Assembly (NCBI GenBank): GCA_022605405.1
Contig: JABYQQ010000012.1
Span: 1,240,001-1,304,000 of the forward strand
Origin: Earliella scabrosa
Taxonomy: Eukaryota > Basidiomycota > Agaricomycetes > Polyporales > Polyporaceae
Reading direction: 5' to 3'
DNA length: 64,000 bases
Part shown: one piece after another, positions 21,154-32,045 of the stretch
How the letters are laid out: each line of letters begins with the position of its first letter
Numbering within the stretch: the first letter of the stretch is position 1
The notes under the pieces: generated by a model
The model's input: only the letters and a program-made list of their open reading frames with translations
What the model was told of the DNA's origin: nothing
Databases searched by the model: none
Position numbers and translations under genes: made by a program

Positions 21154-22209
21154 TCAAACACGGCTCTGCTCAACTTCCGCGAATATCTCCTCCCATATAC
21201 CATCCATACTCCACGCCGCGGCCAAATGACCGCCTTCAAACTCGATGACCTTGGTGTTCTTGTACTGCTCGACCAGATACTTCGACATCTTGAACATGCT
21301 CGTATCACCCTTCCCCACGACGATGACGACCTTCTTCCGCGCATGCTCCTCGTCCAGCTCCGCGATTCTGAATCCCCAGTCCGCATGGAGCGCGTCCGAC
21401 GTGCCAACGAAGCCCGCCCACGACCGGCTCACGCTCTTCACCATTCCCTCCGCCATCCGCCTTTCAAACTCTCCCTCCGCGACGCCGTTCCGCGCGCGCC
21501 ACGCCGCGAACCGCGCCCTCTCGCCCTCCTCCATGTCGTCAAAATACAACCCCCGGAGGAGCTTCTCCGCAGCCGCGGCGTCGCGCAGCCGGCTCTTCAG
21601 CGCGAGCTTCATCGCCTGCGCGACGAGGTTGTTCGGCAGCAGGCGCGACGGCGCGCCGACGCCGAGCCAGTCGCGCCAGGTGAGCGCGCTGTTGTACCCC
21701 GCGTGCTCGTGGAAGGGGCTCATCGGCGCGGCGAGCATGAGCGCGACGATCTGCCGGCCGTGCGGGAACTTGTCGTACGGCGCGCCGGCGAGGATCTGGG
21801 CGGGGCAGGTGCCGAACGAGCCGCCTGCGACGTAGATGCGGAGCGTGGACGTCGCGGGGTCGTACGACGGGTAGAGGTGCTCGAAGAGCGCGCGGACGTC
21901 GGACACGACCGTTTCGGGGAACGTCGCGCCGGCGGGGAGGGGGGAGGTGTTCCCCCAGCCGGGCAGGGTTGGTGCGATGTAGCGTGCACCGCGGTCTCTG
22001 ATGGTCTTGGACGGCTTGGACGCGTCGCCGATGGTGAAGAGGCCGTGGCACCAGAGCACGACGATGTCGCTGTCGACAGGTCCGGAGTGCGAGTACGCGA
22101 GCGTGCGTCCACCGGCGAGCTTGAGGTAGTCCTCGGAACCCGAGTATGGTGTGTCCGTATGTGAAGCGCCGGCGGCTGAAGGAGTGGGATCTGTGACAAC
22201 TTCGCTCAT
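21154..22209 (-). CDS. Alpha/beta hydrolase
   Basis: Intronless, 351 aa. Alpha/beta hydrolase fold with an HG oxyanion motif (WCHGLF near residue 55), the nucleophile elbow GGSFG (Ser about 131), a late acidic residue in GKGDTS and the catalytic His in GGHLAAAW near residue 328. A cap domain lies between about 150 and 270. The substrate cannot be predicted. The lack of introns stands out among its neighbours. The start is the ATG of MSEVV, placed about 75 bases downstream of a TATA-like box. Very long antisense frames here result from GC-rich third positions. Confidence 0.85.
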   Translation of the reverse strand: MSEVVTDPTPSAAGASHTDTPYSGSEDYLKLAGGRTLAYSHSGPVDSDIVVLWCHGLFTIGDASKPSKTIRDRGARYIAPTLPGWGNTSPLPAGATFPETVVSDVRALFEHLYPSYDPATSTLRIYVAGGSFGTCPAQILAGAPYDKFPHGRQIVALMLAAPMSPFHEHAGYNSALTWRDWLGVGAPSRLLPNNLVAQAMKLALKSRLRDAAAAEKLLRGLYFDDMEEGERARFAAWRARNGVAEGEFERRMAEGMVKSVSRSWAGFVGTSDALHADWGFRIAELDEEHARKKVVIVVGKGDTSMFKMSKYLVEQYKNTKVIEFEGGHLAAAWSMDGIWEEIFAEVEQSRV

Positions 22210-22281
22210 GTTGTGCAAGAAATGTGAGAGGGGGCAAGGAGGTCGATGGGTGGCGATATTGCACACTATGGGTCCAGTTTC

Positions 22282-22287
22282 TTATAT
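22282..22287 (-). promoter_or_regulatory. Possible TATA box of the alpha/beta hydrolase
   Basis: CATATAAG on the minus strand about 75 bases before the start codon. Position and sequence fit a TATA element; no further support. Confidence 0.35.
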
Positions 22288-23570
22288 GGGCGAGTACACA
22301 TGTTGGCCAGGATTGGCTAGCGCAGCACCTAGCCCTGCCGTCTGCGGATCTGGAACATGCCGCTGTCAGTTCTGTCACAAGAATCGACTCCGAACCTGGC
22401 GAATGCATACATATGTACCTTCGGGTGCTGTGCGTCTGCTGCTGTGCAACTAGGCTAGCAAAGACGCGAGTGAGTCACTCTAGGTGCATATCGAATGGAA
22501 CTGCGCGACTGCTTCGGCTGTTGATATCCCACGCGGCAGCGGCGCAGGGCCCGACATTCACGGTAGATGAGGGAGACTGGTTGGTTTCATGCCGATGAAG
22601 GACACGTGTATGGTCAGCTACGGAGACTACGTTGAGGGGCCAGGGGGTGAAACATTGGGGCCTAAATAGGTCGCGCTTTGCCAATCGTTGCCCAAGCCAA
22701 CATTCGACTGTGTCCCGCGGCGGGTGCGACCTTGAATAGCTCGAGCTGCCCAATGCTATGCACAGATAGAATGACCTCTTAGACCAGGTGTCCAGGAAGT
22801 AACAGAGCGGCGGGCCTAATTCGTCCTGACATCGATCGTGTCGACGTCTTCAAGCTGGATGGATATATTCGGGCGCGCGGGATCCAGGACTTCAAGCAGA
22901 ACAAGAAGCGGCTGAACAGGGAGGAATAGTTGGGTTGCAGATTATCGATTATCCTGCCTTTACCTTCTAGAGGTAGAGCGAACATGGGTTAGCCCAGATG
23001 GATCCAAGCCAGAGATTGCGGTGGTGTCGGCACTCGAGAGTGTGACGGCAAAATATACGTAGTGACCAAGAGGCAATTAAAACCATACCGCCGCGCAGGA
23101 AAGAGAAGCCTACGCCACGCCCGAGGGCCGAAGGTGCATTTTGTTCTCTCTGACTTCCTCGGCGGGATGCCCAGTGGTTGGTTTTTGTATGAGACTCAGG
23201 CTAGGGCCTAGGCCAGCCTGTGCCTGAGGATATCTGCTTCCTAATTTGGAAAGGCAAGCGCGCAGTAGCAAACGCTGCTCGAGTGGCAGTGTTCCGCATT
23301 TCCACTGAATCGCAACCTCAGTCTTCAAGGCGCCGAGTTGGGAGCATCCAGAGCCTCACAACAGTGCCTCGGTATGAGTACTTTATCACTTGCAATGTGT
23401 CATGCCTCATGTACTCTCCCCTACAGTCAATCTCGCGTGCCGTTGCCCGATTCAGAGGATTGAACCTGCGGCGCGCCAGCCTGAGAGCCTAGCTCTAGTT
23501 ACGGTATGCGCTGTGATCACGACAGACTACATTCATCTGATTCCTGGACTTGTATAGCGTGGACTCCCGA
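22288..23570. other. 1.3-kb intergenic region
   Basis: Separates a minus-strand from a plus-strand gene, so both promoters lie here. No gene, repeat or RNA was recognised. Confidence 0.4.
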
Positions 23571-25244
23571 ATGGCCTTACATTCCCTAGATTCTCGCAGC
23601 CAACTGCTCGAACGACGGCGTGCAATACTGGACCAGCAGGACCAGCTGCGCCAGGAACAGACGCGATTGGACTGCGCGCTCAAGGACGTGGACTACCTAC
23701 TCAACGCAACTCAGCCCATCAACCGGCTCCCAAACGAGATCCTGACCGACATTTTCGACCGTTCATTCAACGGAGCGTTGTTCCTCGATGACTATTCCTC
23801 ACTCATACGTAAAACCAGAGTTCGGCCTCGCGGGGCAACGGCACGAACAGCAGTAATCCCTTCAGTATGTCGCCACTGGAGAACGGTGGCCTGTGGCACG
23901 CCCCGTCTCTGGCAGACCATCCACATCCGTTCTAGCTCCAACCCTGATTGGCTCGCCTTATGCTTGACCCGTTGTGCCCAGGTACCGGCACATGTCACAT
24001 TAGAGTGTACGGTTGACAAAAAAGTCGTCTCCATCCTCTCCTCTTCCCGACCCATCATTCGCTTCCTCTCCATTCCTCGTGCGGAAATCCGCACAGCTCT
24101 TATCCGGGACCTCCTTGCTGGAGGGGAGAGTTGGCCCAGACTCGAAACGTTACACATCGAGTCGAGGGTCCCCCTGGACCGGGATGACACTGGCATCCAA
24201 CTGCATACCTCGCGGTTCCCCGTCCTTCACACGTTGACTCTTGACGGCCTCGCTCTTCCTAGAGATCGAGATCCGTCAACATATCCGAACAACCTCCGCA
24301 ACCTCACGCTGCGAACCCGAGCATGGCGCATTTCGGTAGATCATATCTTGGCCATTGCAGGCTCAATGCCGCACCTCGAGAGCCTGGACATGCGCATCGC
24401 GAGCTCCATCTATCAAAGTCCACCGCCGAGAAACACGATTGTGCTGCCCGCGCTCCACACCCTCGTACTGAGCATCAACTTGCACCAAGTCGCGAAACAA
24501 GCTCTGGCCGTGCTGCAGTTCCCAGCCGCGACCGAGGTCTCTATCAAAGTCTACGTGACATTGCAAGACCCCCAGACCATGTTCTCCATCCTGCCCCCTG
24601 ATCCCACCTCCGTCTTCCCTTCACTGGCCACCATGGACACTGTGGACCTCCTGATTTCCTCCGAGCATGAATGCTACCAGATTCGTGCTCGCAGCGCGAG
24701 AGGGGGCACGATCTCGTTCACCCTCACGTCCCGGGAAGACGTCGACTGGGACTCCGGTTTCCCGCATTATCTCGAAGATCTCGGCCGCCTCTTCTCCGCC
24801 GCACCTCTCACCACACTGAACATCTGTGCAGACAGCTTCGGCGTTGACAGCATCACCGCACCTGTGCCAACCTGGAGCTCAGTGCTCGCTCGCCTGCCCG
24901 CGCTCGAATCATGCACGCTCAGCGGCTCGGACTACCCGCACGAGTTCTGGGAGGCGCTGCAGGGTATCGGCCCCAGCTCGACATCAGCCGTGAACGACAT
25001 CATACCCTGTCCACGTCTTAAAGTCGTCAAAATGTTGGGGTGGTGGACGATCGAGTGCCAGGACGCCCGCTTCTTGGCGATGCCCAACGCGCTCCGTCAC
25101 CGCGCGGCGCTTGGGCATCGTCTCGAGTACCTCGACGTGATCTCGTTGGACGTTGCCAACCTGGCGCCCGATGAAGAATATGTGCAACAACTAGAGCAGG
25201 TAGTCGGGGAGCTGATGTGGGAGAGGAGGGAGGGGCGATCGTAA
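23571..25244 (+). CDS. F-box protein
   Basis: Intronless, 557 aa. A coiled-coil N-terminus (residues 8-45, rich in Gln, Arg and Leu) precedes an F-box INRLPNEILTDIF at about 50-63. This is followed by the typical basidiomycete extension VCRHWRTVACGTPRLW around residue 105. The remainder has irregular leucine-rich-like repeats (LTLDGL, LRNLTLRT, LESLDMRI). Such proteins are substrate receptors of SCF ubiquitin ligases and form large families in Agaricomycetes; the substrate is unknown. The start is the first ATG in frame. Confidence 0.88.
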   Translation: MALHSLDSRSQLLERRRAILDQQDQLRQEQTRLDCALKDVDYLLNATQPINRLPNEILTDIFDRSFNGALFLDDYSSLIRKTRVRPRGATARTAVIPSVCRHWRTVACGTPRLWQTIHIRSSSNPDWLALCLTRCAQVPAHVTLECTVDKKVVSILSSSRPIIRFLSIPRAEIRTALIRDLLAGGESWPRLETLHIESRVPLDRDDTGIQLHTSRFPVLHTLTLDGLALPRDRDPSTYPNNLRNLTLRTRAWRISVDHILAIAGSMPHLESLDMRIASSIYQSPPPRNTIVLPALHTLVLSINLHQVAKQALAVLQFPAATEVSIKVYVTLQDPQTMFSILPPDPTSVFPSLATMDTVDLLISSEHECYQIRARSARGGTISFTLTSREDVDWDSGFPHYLEDLGRLFSAAPLTTLNICADSFGVDSITAPVPTWSSVLARLPALESCTLSGSDYPHEFWEALQGIGPSSTSAVNDIIPCPRLKVVKMLGWWTIECQDARFLAMPNALRHRAALGHRLEYLDVISLDVANLAPDEEYVQQLEQVVGELMWERREGRS

Positions 25245-25777
25245 GTGTTTGTGAAAATCCATCGGTTTTGTTCGTTCGCTGATGTAGTCGGTGCGTGACA
25301 GCCTCAAAGGAATCGTAGATGATTACCGCCAGTCTATGACCATGAACTGAATTCGTTGCCAGACCTGTGAATCCGTGAAGTTGGAGTGTGTGTTGCTTTC
25401 TTGGATACCCATGAATATCGTGGGATCCAGATCGATGGCTCAGACCTTAGGCAAGAAGAGCGAAATGGAGGTTCAAGTTGAGCGCCACTGTGTTCGAGTC
25501 CGAGACCAGAAAGTCAGGAACTTGAAGCTTGGGGTGACGCATGCAGTCATGCGTCAAGGATGACTGATGAACGACTGCGGGGTGACGACGGGGTTGCCAG
25601 AGAGGGGTGAGCACATGCTGCGAAGGTTCGCTACGCATGGGAGCCATTGAAACGCAAGCGGAGGAGGAGAGCCCAGGGGAGAGACGGAGGGCGGCAAGTG
25701 CCGAGCGCTGGGGAGGATGGGGGAAAATATCACAAGCCTTGGATGTGGGGTATGATACACTCTTACGGAAACCGACC
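25245..25777. other. Intergenic region, F-box to bHLH
   Basis: Terminator of the F-box gene and promoter of the bHLH gene. The frame continues open upstream of the bHLH ATG but has no conserved content. Confidence 0.4.
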
Positions 25778-27400
25778 ATGGCCCTCTTCTCGCCGTCCGA
25801 GTCTGCGTATCTGACCTCCTTCCTCTCCACCGTCGACCTCGACTCCTCCATCTCCCCAGATGGCTCCGTCGACCCTGGCATCGCAGACCGCGTCCCCCAT
25901 CTCCAGGGCAGCGAGGCCCTCTCCAAGGCCACAAAGGACCTCATGGCGCTCGACGTCCCCCTCGCCTCCTCGCCTCCATACCACCTCGCCCCCAGCACCG
26001 CACACACCCTCCCACAGCAGCACACGCCCGGGCCCAGCTACTGGCCGAGCATTCCGGCGCCCGACTCGGCAGCGTCCCTCAGCTCGGCTACCGCTCAAGG
26101 CGTCCTCAAGTTTGGCGTACGCTCCTCCTCTCCTGCCAACTACCTCCCCCGCGGCCTCAGCTCCTCCATCGCGTCCTCAGATGCCGCGCGATCCGTCCCC
26201 CACCTCGACAGGTCAGCGTCCGCCTCGGGCACGTCCTCCGCATACCTGACCCCCTCGCAACCACCACCACCACAACCGCACCTCCAGATCGCGCCTCTAC
26301 GCGGGTTCGACCCCCAGACGGCACCTTCAAGCTTCACCCTCCCTCCTATTTCAACCTCGGGCTTCCCGAGCCGCGACGCCTCGGCGCGGCCGTCTGCAGT
26401 GCCCTCACCCGCATCGGCCCCGTCTGTGCTCTCCGGCACGCCTGCCAATGCTTCTTCGAGCACAGCAGGAAGCACGGCGAAGCGGCCGCGCCCGACGTCC
26501 TCGCAGCCCGCAACAGATCCGAGCGCCGCCAAACGCGTGCGCCGGTCGCCGTCGAATACACCCGTGCTCCCCTCGAGTTCAAGTACGGCCCCTGACGGAC
26601 CCGACTCGCTGAAATCCCGCCGGCAGAGCAAGGGCAACTCGTCTGCTACTGCTGCTGCTGATGCTCCGTCCGCTGCCCCGTCGACGACCGCCAAGGGCAC
26701 GCTGCTGTCTCCGTCCCAGAAGCGCGCGAATCACATCCAGTCGGAGCAGAAGCGCAGGGCGAACATCCGGAGGGGGTACGAGGCGCTGTGCGAGACTGTG
26801 CCTGCCCTGCGCGAGGCGATCAAGGCAGAGGAGGAGCGCGAGCGCGCCAAGGAGATGGAAGCGTATGAAGAGCAGAGCGGGAAGGGCAAGGCACGGGCTG
26901 GGGTCGGGGCAATCGCGGGAGTGGAGAAGGGGAAGAAGAAGAAAGGGAGAGGCGAGGGCGGGGAGAAGCCGGACGGGCGGGCGGGCCCGCGGAGCGAGAA
27001 CGTCGTGCTGCAGAAGAGTGCGTGTCTTGTCTGTTTCGTCGGTTGCGTTTCTCTCTTTTGCGACGCTCGCTTGTGCCTGCCTCTCAACCGGCTCTTGTTC
27101 TCGCCCCCGTCCCTCCACTTTCTTTCCAGTGCGTTGACTGGCGTAACTGACGGTTTGCGTGTCCTTGCAGCGATCGACTACATCACCGACCTCCTTGCGG
27201 AGCGAAGCTCACTGAAGCAGCGGTTAGAGCTCGCGCGAGGAATGCTGCCCCTCGGACACCCGGCTCTCCCTGTAGATCCACATCACCTAGACGCGTCCGG
27301 TACTCCTCTATGGGAACGGGAGTGGAACGGCGGCATGGACCTCGACATCGGTGCAGGCGGAGGAGGCGGAGACGAAGACGGCAGTGAGGATGAAGGATGA
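25778..27400 (+). CDS. Basic helix-loop-helix transcription factor with very long loop
   Basis: Predicted nuclear DNA-binding factor of 489 aa; exons 25778-27017 and 27171-27400. The first 300 residues are low-complexity, rich in Ser, Pro and Ala. The basic region and helix 1 (about 310-345) read RANHIQSEQKRRANIRRGYE, with His5, Glu9 and Arg13, the residues that select CACGTG-type E-boxes. Helix 2 (about 410-440), LQKTIDYITDLLAERSSLKQ, continues into a leucine-zipper-like stretch. Between them lie some 65 residues rich in Glu, Lys and Gly instead of the usual 5-25. The intron falls just inside helix 2 and its removal restores the motif. The C-terminus is acidic. Confidence 0.85.
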   Translation: MALFSPSESAYLTSFLSTVDLDSSISPDGSVDPGIADRVPHLQGSEALSKATKDLMALDVPLASSPPYHLAPSTAHTLPQQHTPGPSYWPSIPAPDSAASLSSATAQGVLKFGVRSSSPANYLPRGLSSSIASSDAARSVPHLDRSASASGTSSAYLTPSQPPPPQPHLQIAPLRGFDPQTAPSSFTLPPISTSGFPSRDASARPSAVPSPASAPSVLSGTPANASSSTAGSTAKRPRPTSSQPATDPSAAKRVRRSPSNTPVLPSSSSTAPDGPDSLKSRRQSKGNSSATAAADAPSAAPSTTAKGTLLSPSQKRANHIQSEQKRRANIRRGYEALCETVPALREAIKAEEERERAKEMEAYEEQSGKGKARAGVGAIAGVEKGKKKKGRGEGGEKPDGRAGPRSENVVLQKSACLVCFVGCVSLFCDARLCLPLNRLLFSPPSLHFLSSALTGVTDGLRVLAAIDYITDLLAERSSLKQRLELARGMLPLGHPALPVDPHHLDASGTPLWEREWNGGMDLDIGAGGGGGDEDGSEDEG

Positions 27401-27713
27401 TTCAAGACAGACACCAAGACAAAACGGAAATACAGGAATAGGCAGGACACGGAGGCTTGTGATGGCCTGGACGGTACACACTACATATGGCGCAGTGCTC
27501 ATTGCTTGGGATGCTCTTGAGTGTCGAGTTTAGCAGTACACATCGACCCACTTGGACGGACGGTGCTGATGTGGAGGGACGTGCATGCGTGCGTGCGGAC
27601 TGTATACTAATACACTATGTAGATACCCTGTCAGTACAATACAATGAAATCACACAGCTCTAGGGATAGCGAGAGGAGGCGGAGACGCAGACGGGGGAGT
27701 CTTGCGCGCATGC
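27401..27713. other. Intergenic region between convergent genes
   Basis: 313 bases holding the 3' ends of the bHLH gene and RFC5. No feature seen. Confidence 0.4.
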
Positions 27714-29559
27714 TCAGAAATCGTCGTCGAAGTCTGCCTCCATGTCGATGTTGAAGAAGAAATGCTGTCCAAAGTGTGCATGGTGAGCACGCTGCACGTG
27801 TATCCACCCTTGGACCGGGCGCAGGGTGGGTGAAGAGCGCACGAACCTTGTACAGGCTCATGACCTTGATGACCCACGCCTCGAGGTGGAAGATCTTCTT
27901 GTTCCCTATGCGCATCCGTGCCTCCTACAGACGTGTAAGGGTGAGTCCTCCCAGTCTGAACTTACGCAAGAAATGACGTACGTATATCGCAGCCCAGTGC
28001 ATGATGTCCGCCTTGAGCGCCTCATCCACTTGCTCGACCACGCGGTCTGCGATGGTCTGCCCAGACAGGTTAGCAGTCCGCATCGAGGACACACGTCACG
28101 ACCAGAACAGAGAGGGAGCAAATGACAGAGGGGGCAGGGCCGGCGACAGGTAGAGGTGGACGAAGACGCACCTTGAGCACAACTGAGGGCGGGATGCAGT
28201 GGCTGAGGAGCTCGTAGAGCTTCGTCCGGACCTCCATCACGCGCGCGGGCGACTGCTCCTGGATGATCATGTCCGCGACCTTGTGGCAGTACGTCTCCCA
28301 GTCGGGCTTCGCGATGCTCAGCGCGCTCGCTTCGAGATCCGTGCTACCCGCGCGGTTGAACGTCAGTGGAAGGCACAGGTGTGAGGGAATAGGACACGGA
28401 CTTCTGCATCTTGAGGGCCTCGAGGACGAGGATCGCCTTGCGCATGTTGCCGCCCGCGTCCGCGGAGATGAGCCGCGCCGTCTCCTCTGGGATCGCGAAG
28501 CCCTCACGCTTCCCGACGTAGTCGAGCACCGTCTGCATCTGTCAAACCCAGCGCCCCCGTAGCGCTGCTGTCAGCCTGGGGACGGCGGTGGATGGGAGGC
28601 GACGCACCTCATCTGCGTTGGGTGCGGCGACACGCATGAGGAGACAACGGGAGCGGATGGGCGCGATGAGTTTGCTCGTGCTGTTCGCGCAGAGGACGAG
28701 GCGCATGTTCGACATGTACTTCTCCATCGTCCGACGCAGGGCGGCTTGCGCGTCGCGCGTGAGCGAGTCCGCTTCGTGGATTACCACGACTGGACAAGAT
28801 AAGGTGTGAGGAAGTGAAAGGAAGGTGGTTGGAGGACCCGGGTGAGTGAGGGTCTACGGGAACGGCGGGAGAGACGCACCTTTGAAACGTTGCTTCGCGC
28901 TCAAATCCACCTGCTGCGTCTGCGCGATCTCCTTCAGGATCTCCTGGATGACGACCCGGTCGTAGTTGCCCACTTCGCTGCGCGCCCGCACAAACAGCGT
29001 CACGACCTCTGTTGTCCGCACCAGATCTTATGAGCGCGTGGCCACGTACCTGGGTGTGATTTCTAGATGATAGTTGCTCTGCACGATGTTCACGTCCAGC
29101 TTGCGCTTTGTCGGGGTCAGGAAGACCCGCTGGTCAATCTTGATCTAGAGTACGGTGAAGGTACGGCGTTCAGCTTGTTCCTCAGCCCGGCTCTCCCACT
29201 GCAATAGTAAGAGGAGGAGGAGGGGGGAGGAGGGACATACCTTTTCAGCACCCTTCCCGAACAGCTCCAGCAGCGTTCCCGCTATCCGTGTCTTCTTGCC
29301 TGCACCCGACGGTCCGTAGAACAGCATGTGCGGGAAGTCCCCCGAGGCAGCCTAAAGACGGAGCCAGAAGTACTTAGCGCAGTGTTCAGCTCGACGACAG
29401 GCGGGGTAAACAGACGAGAGCCTTTAACCGTGCCGAGAGTCCATGGTGGTAGTGTAGCTCGTCAAGCGATCGTGGCCGGTGCTATCGGTTCCCTAGTCAG
29501 ACGCAACGAGAGTGCAGCGCACAGAAAAGGGGACATACCTTATCTACCCAGAGAGACAT
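27714..29559 (-). CDS. RFC5: Replication factor C subunit 5 (clamp loader)
   Basis: AAA+ subunit of the RFC complex that loads PCNA on primer-template DNA. It is the yeast Rfc5 / human RFC3 ortholog, with Lys-Lys in the P-loop. Eleven exons: 29559-29539, 29481-29416, 29351-29241, 29144-29050, 28977-28880, 28789-28608, 28538-28402, 28343-28172, 28056-27982, 27924-27847 and 27764-27714, giving 361 aa (yeast 354). Motifs are Walker [11 protein letters not shown] (residues 41-50), Walker B-like [11 protein letters not shown] and the SRC motif in [11 protein letters not shown]. The C-terminal collar ends with [18 protein letters not shown]. Exon 1 is only MSLWVDK. The usual Tyr in the following DKYRP motif is His. 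Confidence 0.9.
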
Positions 29560-30355
29560 CTTGTCGGCGGCCAGTCGAGGAGGAAGGATGCGCAGTGGCG
29601 AATGGGCGGAAAACCGACCTTCCTGCGTCACGCCACGCGACTGCTGTCGCGTCATGTCACAGAGTGTGACGCGACGCGCCTCCAAGATGCTGTGTCACGC
29701 CTTGTGAGATCTCTTTCAACTTTGGAACTACGACTCTCTGGCGCAGTATGCACAAAGATTGACCATGTATCCTTTGCACTCCGGCTTGGAACAGTCTGAG
29801 TCACATGCGGAACGCTGAGTCAGGCTGAGGACCTCCAGGAGCATGGTGCGCAAGCCTATTTTCTTGTTTGGGCTACCGTGCGATCTCATGCATACCGTCG
29901 AAGGATGCCGAGTCAGTCTTCAACTTCCTCGATGGAGCGAAGCGATGGCGCCTTATGTTCATCGACGCACGTCATTCAAGTCGACATCCGCTGACAATCC
30001 GATTCTATGCACGTCGTCATTCAGATACGGACTCCAAGTTCGTCGACTCGGCGACTCAGCAATGCAGCGGTGCCTGACTCCGAGTTGAACAGTTATCATG
30101 AGCTGGCGTCTCCGTAAGTTCCTTCGGGCTGGCTGATGGTTGACCCATGGTATCGCTGCCGGCGTACGATGACTGTTCCACAAGGTGACTAACCCATGCG
30201 ATGAATAAGCCCGAAAGAGCGGACAATACTGCAGCACCTCAACGACTATAAGTGTTCTCGCTCAATAGGTCGGTCAGAGCATTCGCCCATCCCATCCTGA
30301 ACTCTACATACATAGACTTCTCACCCCTTTTCATCCCTGCCGACTAGTACAGACT
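29560..30355. promoter_or_regulatory. Divergent intergenic region, RFC5 / short-chain dehydrogenase
   Basis: 796 bases containing both promoters. No element or extra gene was recognised. Confidence 0.4.
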
Positions 30356-31372
30356 ATGGCTATGGGACCGTATGTGTGGTTAATTACCGGGTACGTACAA
30401 CTCGCATGATTCCACAGGTCCGGAGAAATGCGACACGATGACGACGCCAGACGCTCAGCGCGAGCCGAGGTATCGGCCTCGAGATGACGCGACAGCTCCT
30501 TCAGTCCCCTACCAACACCGTGCTCGCAGCATGTCGGACACCGTCCAAGGCGGTCGCGCTCCAGGCCCTCGCGAAGGAGGCGGCTGGCACGCTGCACGTC
30601 TTGAAGCTCGACGCTGACAGCCCGGAGTCTATACGCGCGTCCGCGGACGAGGCAGCCAAGATCCTAGGAAACACGGGCATCGACTACATCATCAACAACG
30701 CAGGGGTACGTGAACGCCCTGCTTCCCCGGCGTCCGCCGTCGACTGACAGATTCCACGTGCGCGCCCCGACAGGTCGTCGTCCAGAACGACGGCGCGTTC
30801 GAGGGGAACGTCGACGCGCTGGTGAAGACCTTCGTGACGAACGTCGCGGGCCCGGCGTACGTCTCGCACGCGTTTCTCCCGCTGCTCGAGAAGGGAGGGA
30901 AGAAGACGATCGTGAACGTCTCGAGCACGGCTGGCAGCATCGGCTCCGACTTCAGCGCGGACCAGACGTCCTATGCGGTCTCCAAGGCGGCGCTGACCAT
31001 GCTTGTACGTCCCCAGGAGCTCTGCAGCTTTTCGGCGCGCGGTTGAGTGCCATGGTTCGCGCTGACGCGGATGTGCTCGCCGCCCTGACACCACAGACGT
31101 ATAAGCAGGCAAAAACGCGTCCGGATATCACGACGATCTCGATGTGCCCCGGATGGCTGGTGACAGGTACGTACGCCGCGACTGTCCGATAGCGTGTCGA
31201 GTCCAGAGTTTGACGTCATGGCCGCCGCTGTGGTCTGCTAGATATGGGAGGACCCAATGCGACGCACCCTGTGTCGGTCGGGGTCGAGGGCATACTGAAG
31301 GTTGTTGCGTCGCTCACGCCCGAGAAGTCGGGTCAGTTCGTCAACTTCAAAGGAGAGCACGTCCCGTGGTGA
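30356..31372 (+). CDS. Short-chain dehydrogenase/reductase
   Basis: Classical SDR oxidoreductase of 237 aa using NAD(P)H. Exons 30356-30390, 30459-30705, 30774-31004, 31097-31166 and 31242-31372. The cofactor motif TGASRGIG (residues 11-18) is split by intron 1 and restored on splicing. NNAG is at 91-94, NVSSTAGS contains the catalytic Ser, and YAVSK (Tyr161, Lys165) is the active site. CPGW follows, as in the carbonyl-reductase-like sniffer/C-factor subgroup. The substrate is unknown; a cytosolic location is likely because no targeting signal is seen. It converges on TPS1. Confidence 0.88.
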
Positions 31373-32045
31373 TGGTAGATTTGGAGGTCGTGGGAACAGT
31401 GTATACCATTCAGGTTGCAATCGCTAGCCACCGTGGGTGTGTTTGGATGCGCAGCGCAACGTTAACCTGAACTCAGGCTTGACTGAGGTGGGCCTTGAAA
31501 TCATGTGCTGTCACCCTACCGAAGGGGGCGTCCTCGCTCCGGCGCAAACAAGGCGCAAAGGGCAAATGCAACATCATGGGGTGACACGGTATCGCAGTAC
31601 CCCGGTACAGGTGAACACGTGGAACGTCATCTGTTGGCAACAGTGAGGTTGCGGTGAAGTTCAGCATGTGGCCTGGCCTCCGTAATCGCGCACCCGGCGC
31701 CACCAACCGACAAACCCGAGCACCAGTTCACAACCACATGCACGCACGTATATAAGACGCGTAGTACGCCCGTGCAGAAGTACTACATCGTCAACGTCAC
31801 AAAACCAACCCATGCAACGCAATAAGTGAGTCGTACAAACAAACAAGCCATTGCTACACTACTACAAATTAGATTCCTCTTCTGCCAGTGGCCCGGAGTC
31901 CGGACCCATGCGTCGTGTATGGTCGTGTAACTGCGTGCGCCGTGTATACCTCGAGAGTCGTCTATGCTGCGACTGCGACCGCGACCCCGCACCCCCTCGA
32001 AAGCAAAGTGTCTGCATCTACTAGTAGCACGACAATACGGGGATC
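31373..32045. other. Intergenic region between convergent SDR and TPS1 genes
   Basis: 673 bases of 3' flank on both sides. No gene seen. Confidence 0.4.

Noticed and set aside
21226..22408. Very long antisense and alternative-frame open frames (289 and 312 codons) over the hydrolase
   Set aside because: They mirror GC-rich codon positions of the real gene; their translations are Arg/Pro/Ala repeats.
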